Assembly: GCA_039815685.1 (NCBI GenBank)
Contig: JBCBYV010000020.1
Coordinates: 33,157 to 97,156, forward strand
Direction of reading: 5' to 3'
DNA from: Thermohalobaculum sp039815685
GTDB lineage: Bacteria; Pseudomonadota; Alphaproteobacteria; Rhodobacterales; Rhodobacteraceae
Length of the DNA: 64,000 bases
This document shows positions 43,445 to 51,305 of the stretch, piece after piece (the stretch's first letter is position 1; every line of letters starts with the position of its first letter). The notes below the pieces were generated by a model. That model did no database searches. It had not been told where the DNA came from and was given only the letters and a program-made list of their open reading frames with translations. Made by a program: the position numbers and the translations under genes.

Positions 43445-45286
43445 TCAGCCGGCGAGGCTTTCGCGCAACTCTTCGAGCTCCAGCCACTCTTCCTCGGCGG
43501 CGTCGAGGCGGATGCGGCGCTCCTCGAGCATGATGGTGGCCTTCTGAAACTTCACCGGCTCGCGGGTGAAGAGGTCGGGGTCGGCAAGCAGGTCTTCGAG
43601 CTTGGCGATCTCGGCCGTGAGGCGGTCGATTTCGGCGGGAAGCTGCTTGAGGCGATGTTCCTGCTTGAAGCTCAGCTTCTGGCGGGCGCCGCGCGAGGGA
43701 GACTGCACATCCATCGCCTGCTTCGGTGCGGCCTTCTTCTCGGCCCTGCCCGGTTTCGTGCCGGTCGCCAGATCGGCGAAGCTGCGGCCGGCCTGGGCGC
43801 GGTAGTCGGACCAGCCGCCCGCATAGACCACCGCGCGCCCGTCGCCCTCCATCGCGATGGTCGTTGTCGCCACCCGGTCGATGAAGTCGCGGTCATGGCT
43901 CACCAGGATCGTCGTGCCGTCGAAATCGGCGATCAGCTCCTGCAGAAGGTCCAGCGTCTCGATATCGAGATCGTTGGTCGGCTCGTCCAGCGCCAGGAGG
44001 TTCGCGGGCCGCATCATGATGACGGCGAGCAGGAGCCGCGCCTTCTCCCCGCCCGAGAGCGCCGCCACCGGCCCCCGCGCCTGTCGCTCGTCGAAGAGGA
44101 ACTCCTTCAGATAGGCGACCGGGTGCCTGGCCTGCCCGCGCACGCTGATCCGGTCGTCCGAGCCGCCGGCCTCGTCCGCGCCGGTCACCGTGGCCCAGAG
44201 GCTCTTTGCGGGATCGAGCTGCGCGCGCTGCTGGTCGAAGACCGCCATCTCGACGCCGGTACCCAGCTTCACGCTGCCCTCGTCGGGCGCCATCGCACCG
44301 GTGAGGAGGTTCACCAGCGTCGTCTTGCCCGCACCGTTCGGGCCGACGATGGCGATGCATTCGCCGCGCGAGACGCGCAGATCGAAGGGCTTTAGCATAA
44401 CGCGCTCGCCGAAGCGCTTCGAGATCCCGCGCGCCTCGATCACCCGCTTGCCCGTCTGCCCCTCTGTCTCGAGCGCCATGGCCGCCGGGCCCTTGCGCCT
44501 GATCTGCGCGGCGCGCTCCTCACGCAGTGCCGCGAGGCGCCGCAGCCGGCCCTGGTTGCGCGTACGCCGGGCGGAGATGCCCTCCACGGCCCAGCGCGCC
44601 TCCTCCTTGATCAGCCGGTCGAGCTTGTGGCGGGCGGCGTCCTCCTCCTCCCAGACCTTCTCGCGCCACGCCTCGAAGCCGCCGAAGCCTACGGGGGAGC
44701 GGCGCACCTCCCCCCGGTCGATCCAGAGCGTGCCGCGCGTCAGCCTCTCGAGGAACGTCCGGTCGTGGCTGATAAGGGCGAAGGCGGCGCGCGTCGAGCC
44801 GAGCCAGCCCTCGAGCCACTCGATCGCCTGGATGTCGAGATGGTTCGTGGGCTCGTCCAGCAGCATGAGGTCCGGCTCGCCCGCGATGAGCCGGGCCAGC
44901 GCCGCGCGCCGCCGCTCCCCGCCCGAGGCCGCCCCGGGCGTCTGCTCCGCGGCTACCTTGAGCCCGTCCATCGCCGCCTCCGCCCGCCAGCGCTCGGCCG
45001 GCTCGAGCTCGGCGGCCGCATAGTCGCCGAGGCTCGCATGGCCCGAAAGGTCGGGGTCCTGGGGCAGATAGCTGACGGTCGTGCCGGGGCGGACGAAGCG
45101 CTGCCCCGCATCGGGCTCCGTGAGCCCCGCCATCACCTTCAGGAGCGTGGACTTGCCGGAGCCGTTGCGCCCCACCACGGCCAGCCGCTCCCCTGGCCCG
45201 AGCGCCAGTTCGACGCCCTCGAAGAGCGGGCGGCCGCCGAAGCCGAGGGTGATGCCGGAAAGCGTGAGAAGCGGTGGTTCTGCCAT
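43445..45286 (-). CDS. ABC-F family ATPase (Uup-like)
   Basis: A soluble protein of 613 residues with two ATPase domains and no membrane part, acting on the ribosome or on DNA structures. Domain 1 has GRNGSGKSTLLK and SGGERRRAAL; domain 2 has GPNGAGKTTLVN and LSGGEKARLLLA. Between them lies the charged linker (GRLRRLAALREERAAQIR). The C-terminal coiled coil (HRLKQLPAEIDRLTAEIAKL) is the mark of the Uup branch. The ATG at 45286 is chosen over the longer frame, which would add 18 residues that do not fit the family. It is divergent from the aminotransferase. Confidence 0.9.
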   Translation of the reverse strand: MAEPPLLTLSGITLGFGGRPLFEGVELALGPGERLAVVGRNGSGKSTLLKVMAGLTEPDAGQRFVRPGTTVSYLPQDPDLSGHASLGDYAAAELEPAERWRAEAAMDGLKVAAEQTPGAASGGERRRAALARLIAGEPDLMLLDEPTNHLDIQAIEWLEGWLGSTRAAFALISHDRTFLERLTRGTLWIDRGEVRRSPVGFGGFEAWREKVWEEEDAARHKLDRLIKEEARWAVEGISARRTRNQGRLRRLAALREERAAQIRRKGPAAMALETEGQTGKRVIEARGISKRFGERVMLKPFDLRVSRGECIAIVGPNGAGKTTLVNLLTGAMAPDEGSVKLGTGVEMAVFDQQRAQLDPAKSLWATVTGADEAGGSDDRISVRGQARHPVAYLKEFLFDERQARGPVAALSGGEKARLLLAVIMMRPANLLALDEPTNDLDIETLDLLQELIADFDGTTILVSHDRDFIDRVATTTIAMEGDGRAVVYAGGWSDYRAQAGRSFADLATGTKPGRAEKKAAPKQAMDVQSPSRGARQKLSFKQEHRLKQLPAEIDRLTAEIAKLEDLLADPDLFTREPVKFQKATIMLEERRIRLDAAEEEWLELEELRESLAG

Positions 45287-45420
45287 GGCCGGGGAGGTCG
45301 CCCGCCACCGCGCGGCTGTCAAGCCGCGGGCCTGCCGCACGGCGCCCGAAGCCCACCGCGCCCCTTGTGCGGGGCGCGCGCGCGGCTAGGGTGCGCAGGT
45401 CCAGCAGTCCGGGGCCGCGC

Positions 45421-46623
45421 ATGAGCATCACCCTCAATCCCAACCTCGTCCACGCCCTCGCGCCGCCGGTGATGGAGGCGCGGCGCTGGGTAGAGGGTGT
45501 CGAGTTCCCGCCGGATCGCCCGCTCCTGAATCTCAGCCAGGCCGCCCCGTCGCTGCCCCCGCCCGTGGAGCTGCGTCGCGCGCTGGCGGAGGCGATCGTC
45601 GAGCTGCCCGAGACGCATTTCTACGGCCCCGTCCTGGGCGACACGGATCTGCGCGAGACCATCGCCACCCGCTGGTCCGCGCTCTATGGTGGGCATGTCG
45701 AACCCTTCGACGTGGCGGTGACCTCGGGCTGCAACCAGGCGTTCTGCGCCGCCGTCACCACGCTCTGCGCGCCCGGAGACGGGGTGCTGATGGCGGTACC
45801 CTGGTACTTCAATCACAAGATGTGGCTCGACATGGCCGGGGTGGAGGCGCAGGTCTTCGGCTGCGACGACGCCATGCTGCCGTGCCTCGAGGCCGCGCGC
45901 GCCGCAATCCGCCCCAACACGCGCGCGCTTCTGCTGATCTCGCCCAACAACCCCACGGGCGTCGAGTATCCCCCGGCCCTTGTCCGCGCTTTCTTCGAAC
46001 TGGCGCGCGAGACCGGGATCACGCTGATCCTCGACGAGACCTACCGCGATTTCCTGAGCCGTGAGGGCGCGCCGCACGACCTCTTCGCCGATCCGGATTG
46101 GCGGGCGCATTTCATCCACCTCTACAGCTTCTCCAAAGTCTACCGGCTCACCGGCCATCGCGTGGGCGCCATGGTCGCCGGCGCCTCCCGGCTGGCCGAG
46201 GCGGAGAAGTTCCTCGACACCGTGACGATCTGCCCCTCCCGCACCGGCCAGTTTGGCGCGCTCTACGGGCTCACGCATCTCGGCCCTTGGGTGGCGAAGG
46301 AACGGACGGAGGTCATCGCGCGGCGCCGCGTGCTGGAGGACGAGTTCGCGAGCCACCTGCCGGATTGGCGCGTCCGTTCGGCCGGGGCCTATTTCGCCTG
46401 GGTCGAGCCGCCATTCGACGTCCCCTCGAACGAGCTTGCCCGCCGCCTCGTCGCCGAGCAGTCCATGCTGCTCCTGCCCGGCACCATGTTCGCGCCACCG
46501 GCCCGCGGCGGCGGCGGCGCGACGGAATGGGGGGCCGAGCGCGCGCTCCGCATCGCCTTCGCCAACGCGGATGCGGCGGGCCTTGTGGAGATGGTCCGCC
46601 GCCTCGCTGCCTTCACGCCATAG
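45421..46623 (+). CDS. Class I/II PLP-dependent aminotransferase
   Basis: A 400-residue aminotransferase of the AspC-like fold. PLP-binding residues include LISPNNPTGVEYP, the Asp/Tyr of LILDETYRDF and the Schiff-base Lys of LYSFSKVYRLTGHRVG. The substrate-binding Arg is probably in RALRIAFANAD near the end. The true substrate is unknown. The start at 45421 is taken because the longer upstream frame is Arg/Pro-rich and not protein-like. It is divergent from the ABC-F gene and is followed 91 bases later by the PpiD-like gene on the same strand. Confidence 0.9.
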   Translation: MSITLNPNLVHALAPPVMEARRWVEGVEFPPDRPLLNLSQAAPSLPPPVELRRALAEAIVELPETHFYGPVLGDTDLRETIATRWSALYGGHVEPFDVAVTSGCNQAFCAAVTTLCAPGDGVLMAVPWYFNHKMWLDMAGVEAQVFGCDDAMLPCLEAARAAIRPNTRALLLISPNNPTGVEYPPALVRAFFELARETGITLILDETYRDFLSREGAPHDLFADPDWRAHFIHLYSFSKVYRLTGHRVGAMVAGASRLAEAEKFLDTVTICPSRTGQFGALYGLTHLGPWVAKERTEVIARRRVLEDEFASHLPDWRVRSAGAYFAWVEPPFDVPSNELARRLVAEQSMLLLPGTMFAPPARGGGGATEWGAERALRIAFANADAAGLVEMVRRLAAFTP

Positions 46624-46714
46624 TCAGCCCGCGGGGCATGCGAACCGGCTAGCTTGTGCCACCCGCGGCGCGCCGCTAAGTCGGGTCCGAAATCGCAATC
46701 CGGAGCGTGCACCG

Positions 46715-48643
46715 ATGCTCGAGTTCATCCGCCGCGGCGTGAAGTCCATCGTCGCCAAGATCCTGCTGGGCGTCCTCGTCCTCAGCTTCGCGGTCTGGGG
46801 GATCGGGGACATCTTCACCTTCTCCGGCACCACCGCCGTCGGCAAGGTGGGCGAGCAGGAGGTCAGCGCGGATCAGTTCGCCGATGCGCTCAGCCGCAAC
46901 CAGGCGCGGATCAGCCAGGATGCCGGCCGGCTCGTCACGCTGGCGGAGATGCGGGACCGTGGCTTCGGCGCGCGCATCCTGCAGTCGCTTCTGCGCGACG
47001 CGACGCTGGCGGCGGAGGCGGACACGCTCGGCATCCGGGTGCCCGATGCGGCCGTGGGCGTGTCCATCCGCGAGACGGCGGCCTTCCAGGGACCCGATGG
47101 CACGTTCTCGCCCACGGCCTACCGCGCCTTCCTCGGCCAGCAGAACTTTACCGTACCCGAGTTCGAGCAGCTACGCCGCACGGTGATGGAGCAGCAGCTC
47201 CTCCTCGGCACGGTCGCGGGCAGCGCCCTGCCGGCGCCCGGCGTAACCGCCCGCATCGCCTCCTTCGAGGGCGAGCAGCGCAGCTTCTCCACCCTGCGGC
47301 TCAGCTATGACATGGCCGAGGCGCCGGGCGAGCCCGACGACGCGACCCTCGCCGCCTTCCTTCAGGCCAACGAGGACCGTTTCCGCGAGCCCGAGCGCAA
47401 GTTCGGCCGGTATCTCCATATCGACATCGCGGCCATCGCGGCGGCGGAGACGCCGAGCGAGGCGGACCTGCGCGCCCAGTACGAGGTCGAGGCGGACCGC
47501 TTTGTCAGCCCCGCGGAAGCCGTCATCGAGCAGATCAATTTCCCCTCGCTCGCGGAGGCTGAGACCGCCGCCGCCACCGTGACGAGCGCCGCCGATTTCG
47601 GCGCGCTCGCGGCAGAGCGCGGGCTCGGGATCGACGACATAGCCCTCGGCACCGTCGGCCCCGGCGACCTGCCGCCGGCGCTGTCGGAGGCGGTCTTCGA
47701 CCGTGAGGAGGCCGGCATCGCAGGCCCTGTCGAGACGCCGCTCGGCGCGGCCCTCCTCAACGTCATCGCCGTGCGTCCCGAACAGCGGACACCCTTCGAG
47801 GACGTGCGCGACCAGCTTGCCGAGCAGCTTTCCTACGAAGCCGCCTATGGCCGCGCGCCCGAGCTTGCGGGCTCCATCGAGGAGATGCGCGCCGGGGGCA
47901 GCACCTTCGCCGAGATCGCCGAGGCACTCGAGGGCGTGGAGACCGGCGAGATCGCGGGCTGGGCCGCCGACGGCACGGTCGCCGAAGGCGAGGCACCGGT
48001 CTTCTTCGCCGCCCAGCCCGTGCGCACGGAGCTTCTGACCGCGCTCGATCTCGAGGAGCGCGACCTCGTGGACCTGCCGGACGGCAGCATGTTCTTGGCG
48101 CGCATCGACCGGATCGAGCCCGCCTTTCTCCCGGCGCTCGAAGATATCCGCAACCGCGTCGCCGAAGCCTGGGTGACCGAGCAGCGTCTTGGCGACCTCG
48201 AAGAACAGGCCGAGCGCATCGTGACCGCCCTCGGCCGCGGCACGGGCGCGACCCTCGGCTCCATGGCGGCCGGGATGGGCCGTGCCGCCGAGGAGATCGG
48301 GCCTCTTCCCCGCAGCGGCCGCATCGAGGGCCTGCCCGGCGAGGCCGTGACCCGCGCCTTCCGGCTCGACGAGAACGGCGCCCTGATCACCCGCGGCAGC
48401 GATGGCGAAAGCGTCTACGTCGTCGCGCTCGAGGCCGTGGAGCGCCCCGCGCCCGAGGCGCTCGCGGCGGCCAGCGAGGAGCTCGAGACCGCCTTCCGCA
48501 CCTCGCTCGGGCGCGACGTTGCGGAATACTTCTCCCGCGCCGCCGAGGCCGCGCATGGCACGGGCGTCGACGAGGCCGCCATCGCCCAGACCTTCGACCG
48601 CATGGGCGCCGCGCAGACCAGCGGCCATGGCGGCGGCTACTGA
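46715..48643 (+). CDS. Membrane-anchored periplasmic peptidyl-prolyl isomerase, PpiD/SurA type
   Basis: Folding helper at the periplasmic face of the inner membrane, 642 residues. One N-terminal helix (SIVAKILLGVLVLSFAVWGI) is followed by the SurA-N/PpiD core (GKVGEQEVSADQFADALSRN) and a parvulin-like segment (AVIEQINFPSLAEAETAAAT; LGTVGPGDLPPALSEAVF). The parvulin His/Cys pattern is weak, so isomerase activity may be lost as in other PpiD proteins. The ATG at 46715 has GGAG upstream. The trpE gene starts only 5 bases after its stop, so the two are very probably co-transcribed. Confidence 0.88.
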   Translation: MLEFIRRGVKSIVAKILLGVLVLSFAVWGIGDIFTFSGTTAVGKVGEQEVSADQFADALSRNQARISQDAGRLVTLAEMRDRGFGARILQSLLRDATLAAEADTLGIRVPDAAVGVSIRETAAFQGPDGTFSPTAYRAFLGQQNFTVPEFEQLRRTVMEQQLLLGTVAGSALPAPGVTARIASFEGEQRSFSTLRLSYDMAEAPGEPDDATLAAFLQANEDRFREPERKFGRYLHIDIAAIAAAETPSEADLRAQYEVEADRFVSPAEAVIEQINFPSLAEAETAAATVTSAADFGALAAERGLGIDDIALGTVGPGDLPPALSEAVFDREEAGIAGPVETPLGAALLNVIAVRPEQRTPFEDVRDQLAEQLSYEAAYGRAPELAGSIEEMRAGGSTFAEIAEALEGVETGEIAGWAADGTVAEGEAPVFFAAQPVRTELLTALDLEERDLVDLPDGSMFLARIDRIEPAFLPALEDIRNRVAEAWVTEQRLGDLEEQAERIVTALGRGTGATLGSMAAGMGRAAEEIGPLPRSGRIEGLPGEAVTRAFRLDENGALITRGSDGESVYVVALEAVERPAPEALAAASEELETAFRTSLGRDVAEYFSRAAEAAHGTGVDEAAIAQTFDRMGAAQTSGHGGGY

Positions 48644-48648
48644 GGATC

Positions 48649-50184
48649 ATGCAGCCCCTCATCCACCCGACGCCCGAGCGCTTTGCCGAGGCGCATGCCG
48701 CCGGACGGAACCAGGTGGTCTGGACCGAGCTCGTCGCCGACCAGGACACGGCCGTCTCGCTGATGCTCAAGCTGACGGGCGCCGCGCCGCTGTCCTTCAT
48801 GCTCGAGAGCGTCACGGGGGGCGAGATCCGGGGGCGCTACTCCGTGATCGGCCACGCGCCGGACCTTGTGTGGCGCTGCCGGGGCGACGCCGCCGAGATC
48901 AACCGCAGCCCGGCCGCGGGTGATGCCTTCACGCCCGAGGCAGGCGGCGCGCTCGCCTCGCTTCGCCGCCTGATCGCCGAGAGCCGCATCGACCTGCCCG
49001 AGGGGCTGCCCCCCATGGCTGCCGGGCTCTTCGGCTATCTCGGCTACGACATGATCCGGCTTGTCGAGCGCCTGCCCGAGCCGAACGAGGATCCGCTCGG
49101 CCTGCCGGATGCGATGTGGCTCCGCCCCTCCCTCGTCGCCATCGTCGACAATGTGAAGGACCAGGTGACGCTGGTCGCGCCCGCCTGGGCGGCCGACGGC
49201 CTGACGGCGGCGGAGGCCCATGCCGCGGCCCGCGCGCGGATCGAGGATGCCATCGCCACGCTCGACCGTGAGGCGCTGCCCGCGCCGGTGACGCCCCTCG
49301 GCGCCGCGCAGCCCCGCGACCCAGTGGAGGCGCTGGGTGCCGCGCCGGTCTCGAACACCTCCCACGCGCGCTATCTCGAGATGGTCGAGAAGGCGAAGGC
49401 GTATATCCGCGCGGGCGACATCTTCCAGGTCGTGCCCTCGCAGCGCTGGACGCTTCCGCTGGAGGCGGAACCCTTCGCCCTCTACCGCGCGCTCCGCCGG
49501 ACGAACCCCAGCCCCTACATGTTCTACTTCAACCTCGGCGGCTTCCATATCGTCGGCGCGAGCCCCGAGATCCTGGTGCGCGTGAAGGGCGGCACGATCA
49601 CCATCCGCCCCATCGCCGGCACGCGGCCGCGCGGCGCCACGCCCGAGGAGGACAAGCGGCTCGAGGAGGAGCTGCTGGCCGACCCGAAGGAGCGGGCCGA
49701 GCATCTCATGCTCCTCGATCTCGGACGAAACGATGTGGGCCGCGTGGCGAAGATCGGCACGGTCGATCCGAATGAGCAGTTCACCGTCGAGCGCTACAGC
49801 CACGTGATGCATATCGTCTCGAATGTCGACGGCGCGCTCAGCCCGGATCACGATGCGCTTTCGGCACTGCTCGCGGGGCTGCCCGCGGGCACGGTGAGCG
49901 GGGCGCCGAAGATCCGGGCGATGGAGATCATCGACGAACTGGAGTGCGAGAAGCGCGGCGTCTATGCAGGCGGGGTCGGCTATTTCGGCGCCGGCGGGGA
50001 GATGGATACCTGCATCGCGCTGCGCACCGGCGTCGTCCAGGGCGGCAATCTCCACGTGCAGGCCGGTGGCGGCGTGGTCTGGGACAGCGACCCTGAGGCC
50101 GAGTTCCAGGAAACCGTCTCCAAGAGCCGTGCCCTCCTCCACGCCGCCGCCGTCGCCCGGGGATTCGCACGCGCCAGCAACTGA
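48649..50184 (+). CDS. trpE: Anthranilate synthase component I
   Basis: Makes anthranilate from chorismate with ammonia from TrpG, the first step of tryptophan synthesis. The 511-residue protein has the feedback-site pattern MLESVTGGEIRGRYSVIG (LLES motif as MLES) and the chorismate-binding core: RAGDIFQVVPSQRW, NPSPYMFYF, RPIAGTRPRG, LDLGRNDVGRV and GTVSGAPKIRAMEIIDELE. It starts 5 bases after the PpiD-like gene and is not followed by trpG; a 1.1-kb gap and an inverted gene lie between. There is no room for a leader peptide at its 5' side. Confidence 0.95.
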   Translation: MQPLIHPTPERFAEAHAAGRNQVVWTELVADQDTAVSLMLKLTGAAPLSFMLESVTGGEIRGRYSVIGHAPDLVWRCRGDAAEINRSPAAGDAFTPEAGGALASLRRLIAESRIDLPEGLPPMAAGLFGYLGYDMIRLVERLPEPNEDPLGLPDAMWLRPSLVAIVDNVKDQVTLVAPAWAADGLTAAEAHAAARARIEDAIATLDREALPAPVTPLGAAQPRDPVEALGAAPVSNTSHARYLEMVEKAKAYIRAGDIFQVVPSQRWTLPLEAEPFALYRALRRTNPSPYMFYFNLGGFHIVGASPEILVRVKGGTITIRPIAGTRPRGATPEEDKRLEEELLADPKERAEHLMLLDLGRNDVGRVAKIGTVDPNEQFTVERYSHVMHIVSNVDGALSPDHDALSALLAGLPAGTVSGAPKIRAMEIIDELECEKRGVYAGGVGYFGAGGEMDTCIALRTGVVQGGNLHVQAGGGVVWDSDPEAEFQETVSKSRALLHAAAVARGFARASN

Positions 50185-51305
50185 AGACGCGCCGCGCCGC
50201 CTTTCCGCGTGCCGCCCTCGCGCCCACCCACCGCCCGCGACACCGACGGCGCGAGGGATAGATGCCTGCCGAACGGAGATCGCGCCGCCGATACGACCGC
50301 TCGCCCCGCGCCCCGATCGTCGCGAGGCCCGGGATCGAGGGCCAGCCCGGCGAGCGCATCGCGAGACGAGCGCTCCTGCGATGCTTCAGCCTCCGGCAGC
50401 CGAAGCGCCGGCACGACCGCCGCCGACCGGATCGGCCCGTCGCGCAGTCGGCGGAAACCGACCGGGCGAGAGCCAGAACGCCGATGAGGGGCGCCGACAA
50501 CGAGGGCGCGCCATCGCCGCAGTGCAAGCCTCCCAAGGGTATGCAGCGCCCGCGCCCGCCCACGTCACGGTACCATCGAGGTCACGAACATAAGATGAAC
50601 GCTTGCGATGCTGGCGTCATTGCGGACCGCCGATCGGCGCCTCCTCGGCGCCGACCGCGGCCGGGGGTCACGGAGGCATTCCGTGACGCTGCGGCAGGCC
50701 TCTCGACCGCTCGGCGTGCGGAGGTGAGAGCATCGATGCGGGGCGATGTGTACGCCAGCAGCCTTGGGGCGACGGCGTTTGCAGGGGAGAGCCGTCATCG
50801 ATTTCTGGCAGGCGTTTCGTCAAAGCGCTTTCCGACGTGGCGGAACGTCGTCAGGCGTCGCTTTACCCGGGGGACTCCCGACACCGCCGTCACAACCCTG
50901 CCGAGATGGACGGCCAGCTCCTGCCCGGCGATGACAGTGGCGCGGCCCGTCGGGTCGGAACATGCCCGGGCGGCCCGATCTCGGGGGCGCTACCGCAGCA
51001 CGCGCGATAGCCGGCCCGCGCGACGGTCCGCTACTGCGCACCACGCGCCTCGCAGCAGCACTATCGATGGCCGCTGTCTCGGACGGCCCCCTGCTCACGA
51101 TCGGAGGCGTTGGCATCCGGACCTCGTGTCGGCCGATGGCGCCCCGGGGGCCGCGCCGATACCGGCGCCACCCTGACGCTGCCGCCACCTGGATGTGCAG
51201 CGACGCAGCCCGGTCCCGCCGGGCAGATGCGCGGGGCCGTGGCCGCCGCGGACGCCGGCACGGCCATCCGGGCACCGCGCCGCCCGGGCGGTCGAGCCGG
51301 CGGGC
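50185..51305. other. 1.1-kb intergenic region after trpE without a convincing gene
   Basis: Long for such a compact region. The open frames here (for example 50262-51176 plus or 49928-50563 minus) are Arg/Pro/Ala-rich and have no recognisable fold, as expected of random GC-rich DNA. No tRNA, RNase P RNA or tmRNA signature was seen. A clear hairpin lies at 50668-50688. It may be a decayed gene, a long 3' region, or a host of small RNA; the sequence alone does not decide. Confidence 0.5.
50668..50688. repeat. Inverted repeat in the trpE-downstream gap
   Basis: GTCACGGA-GGCAT-TCCGTGAC: perfect 8-bp arms with a 5-base loop, in the middle of the 1.1-kb gene-free stretch. It has no T-run, so it is not a standard terminator; it could be a protein-binding site or an RNA structure. 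Confidence 0.45.

Noticed and set aside
48600..48700. trp attenuator with leader peptide before trpE
   Set aside because: trpE begins 5 bases after the upstream gene, leaving no room for a leader; no run of Trp codons is present.
50262..51176. 304-residue plus-strand frame in the gap after trpE
   Set aside because: Almost entirely Arg, Pro, Ala and Ser, no helices or strands with hydrophobic periodicity, and no ribosome site at the start.
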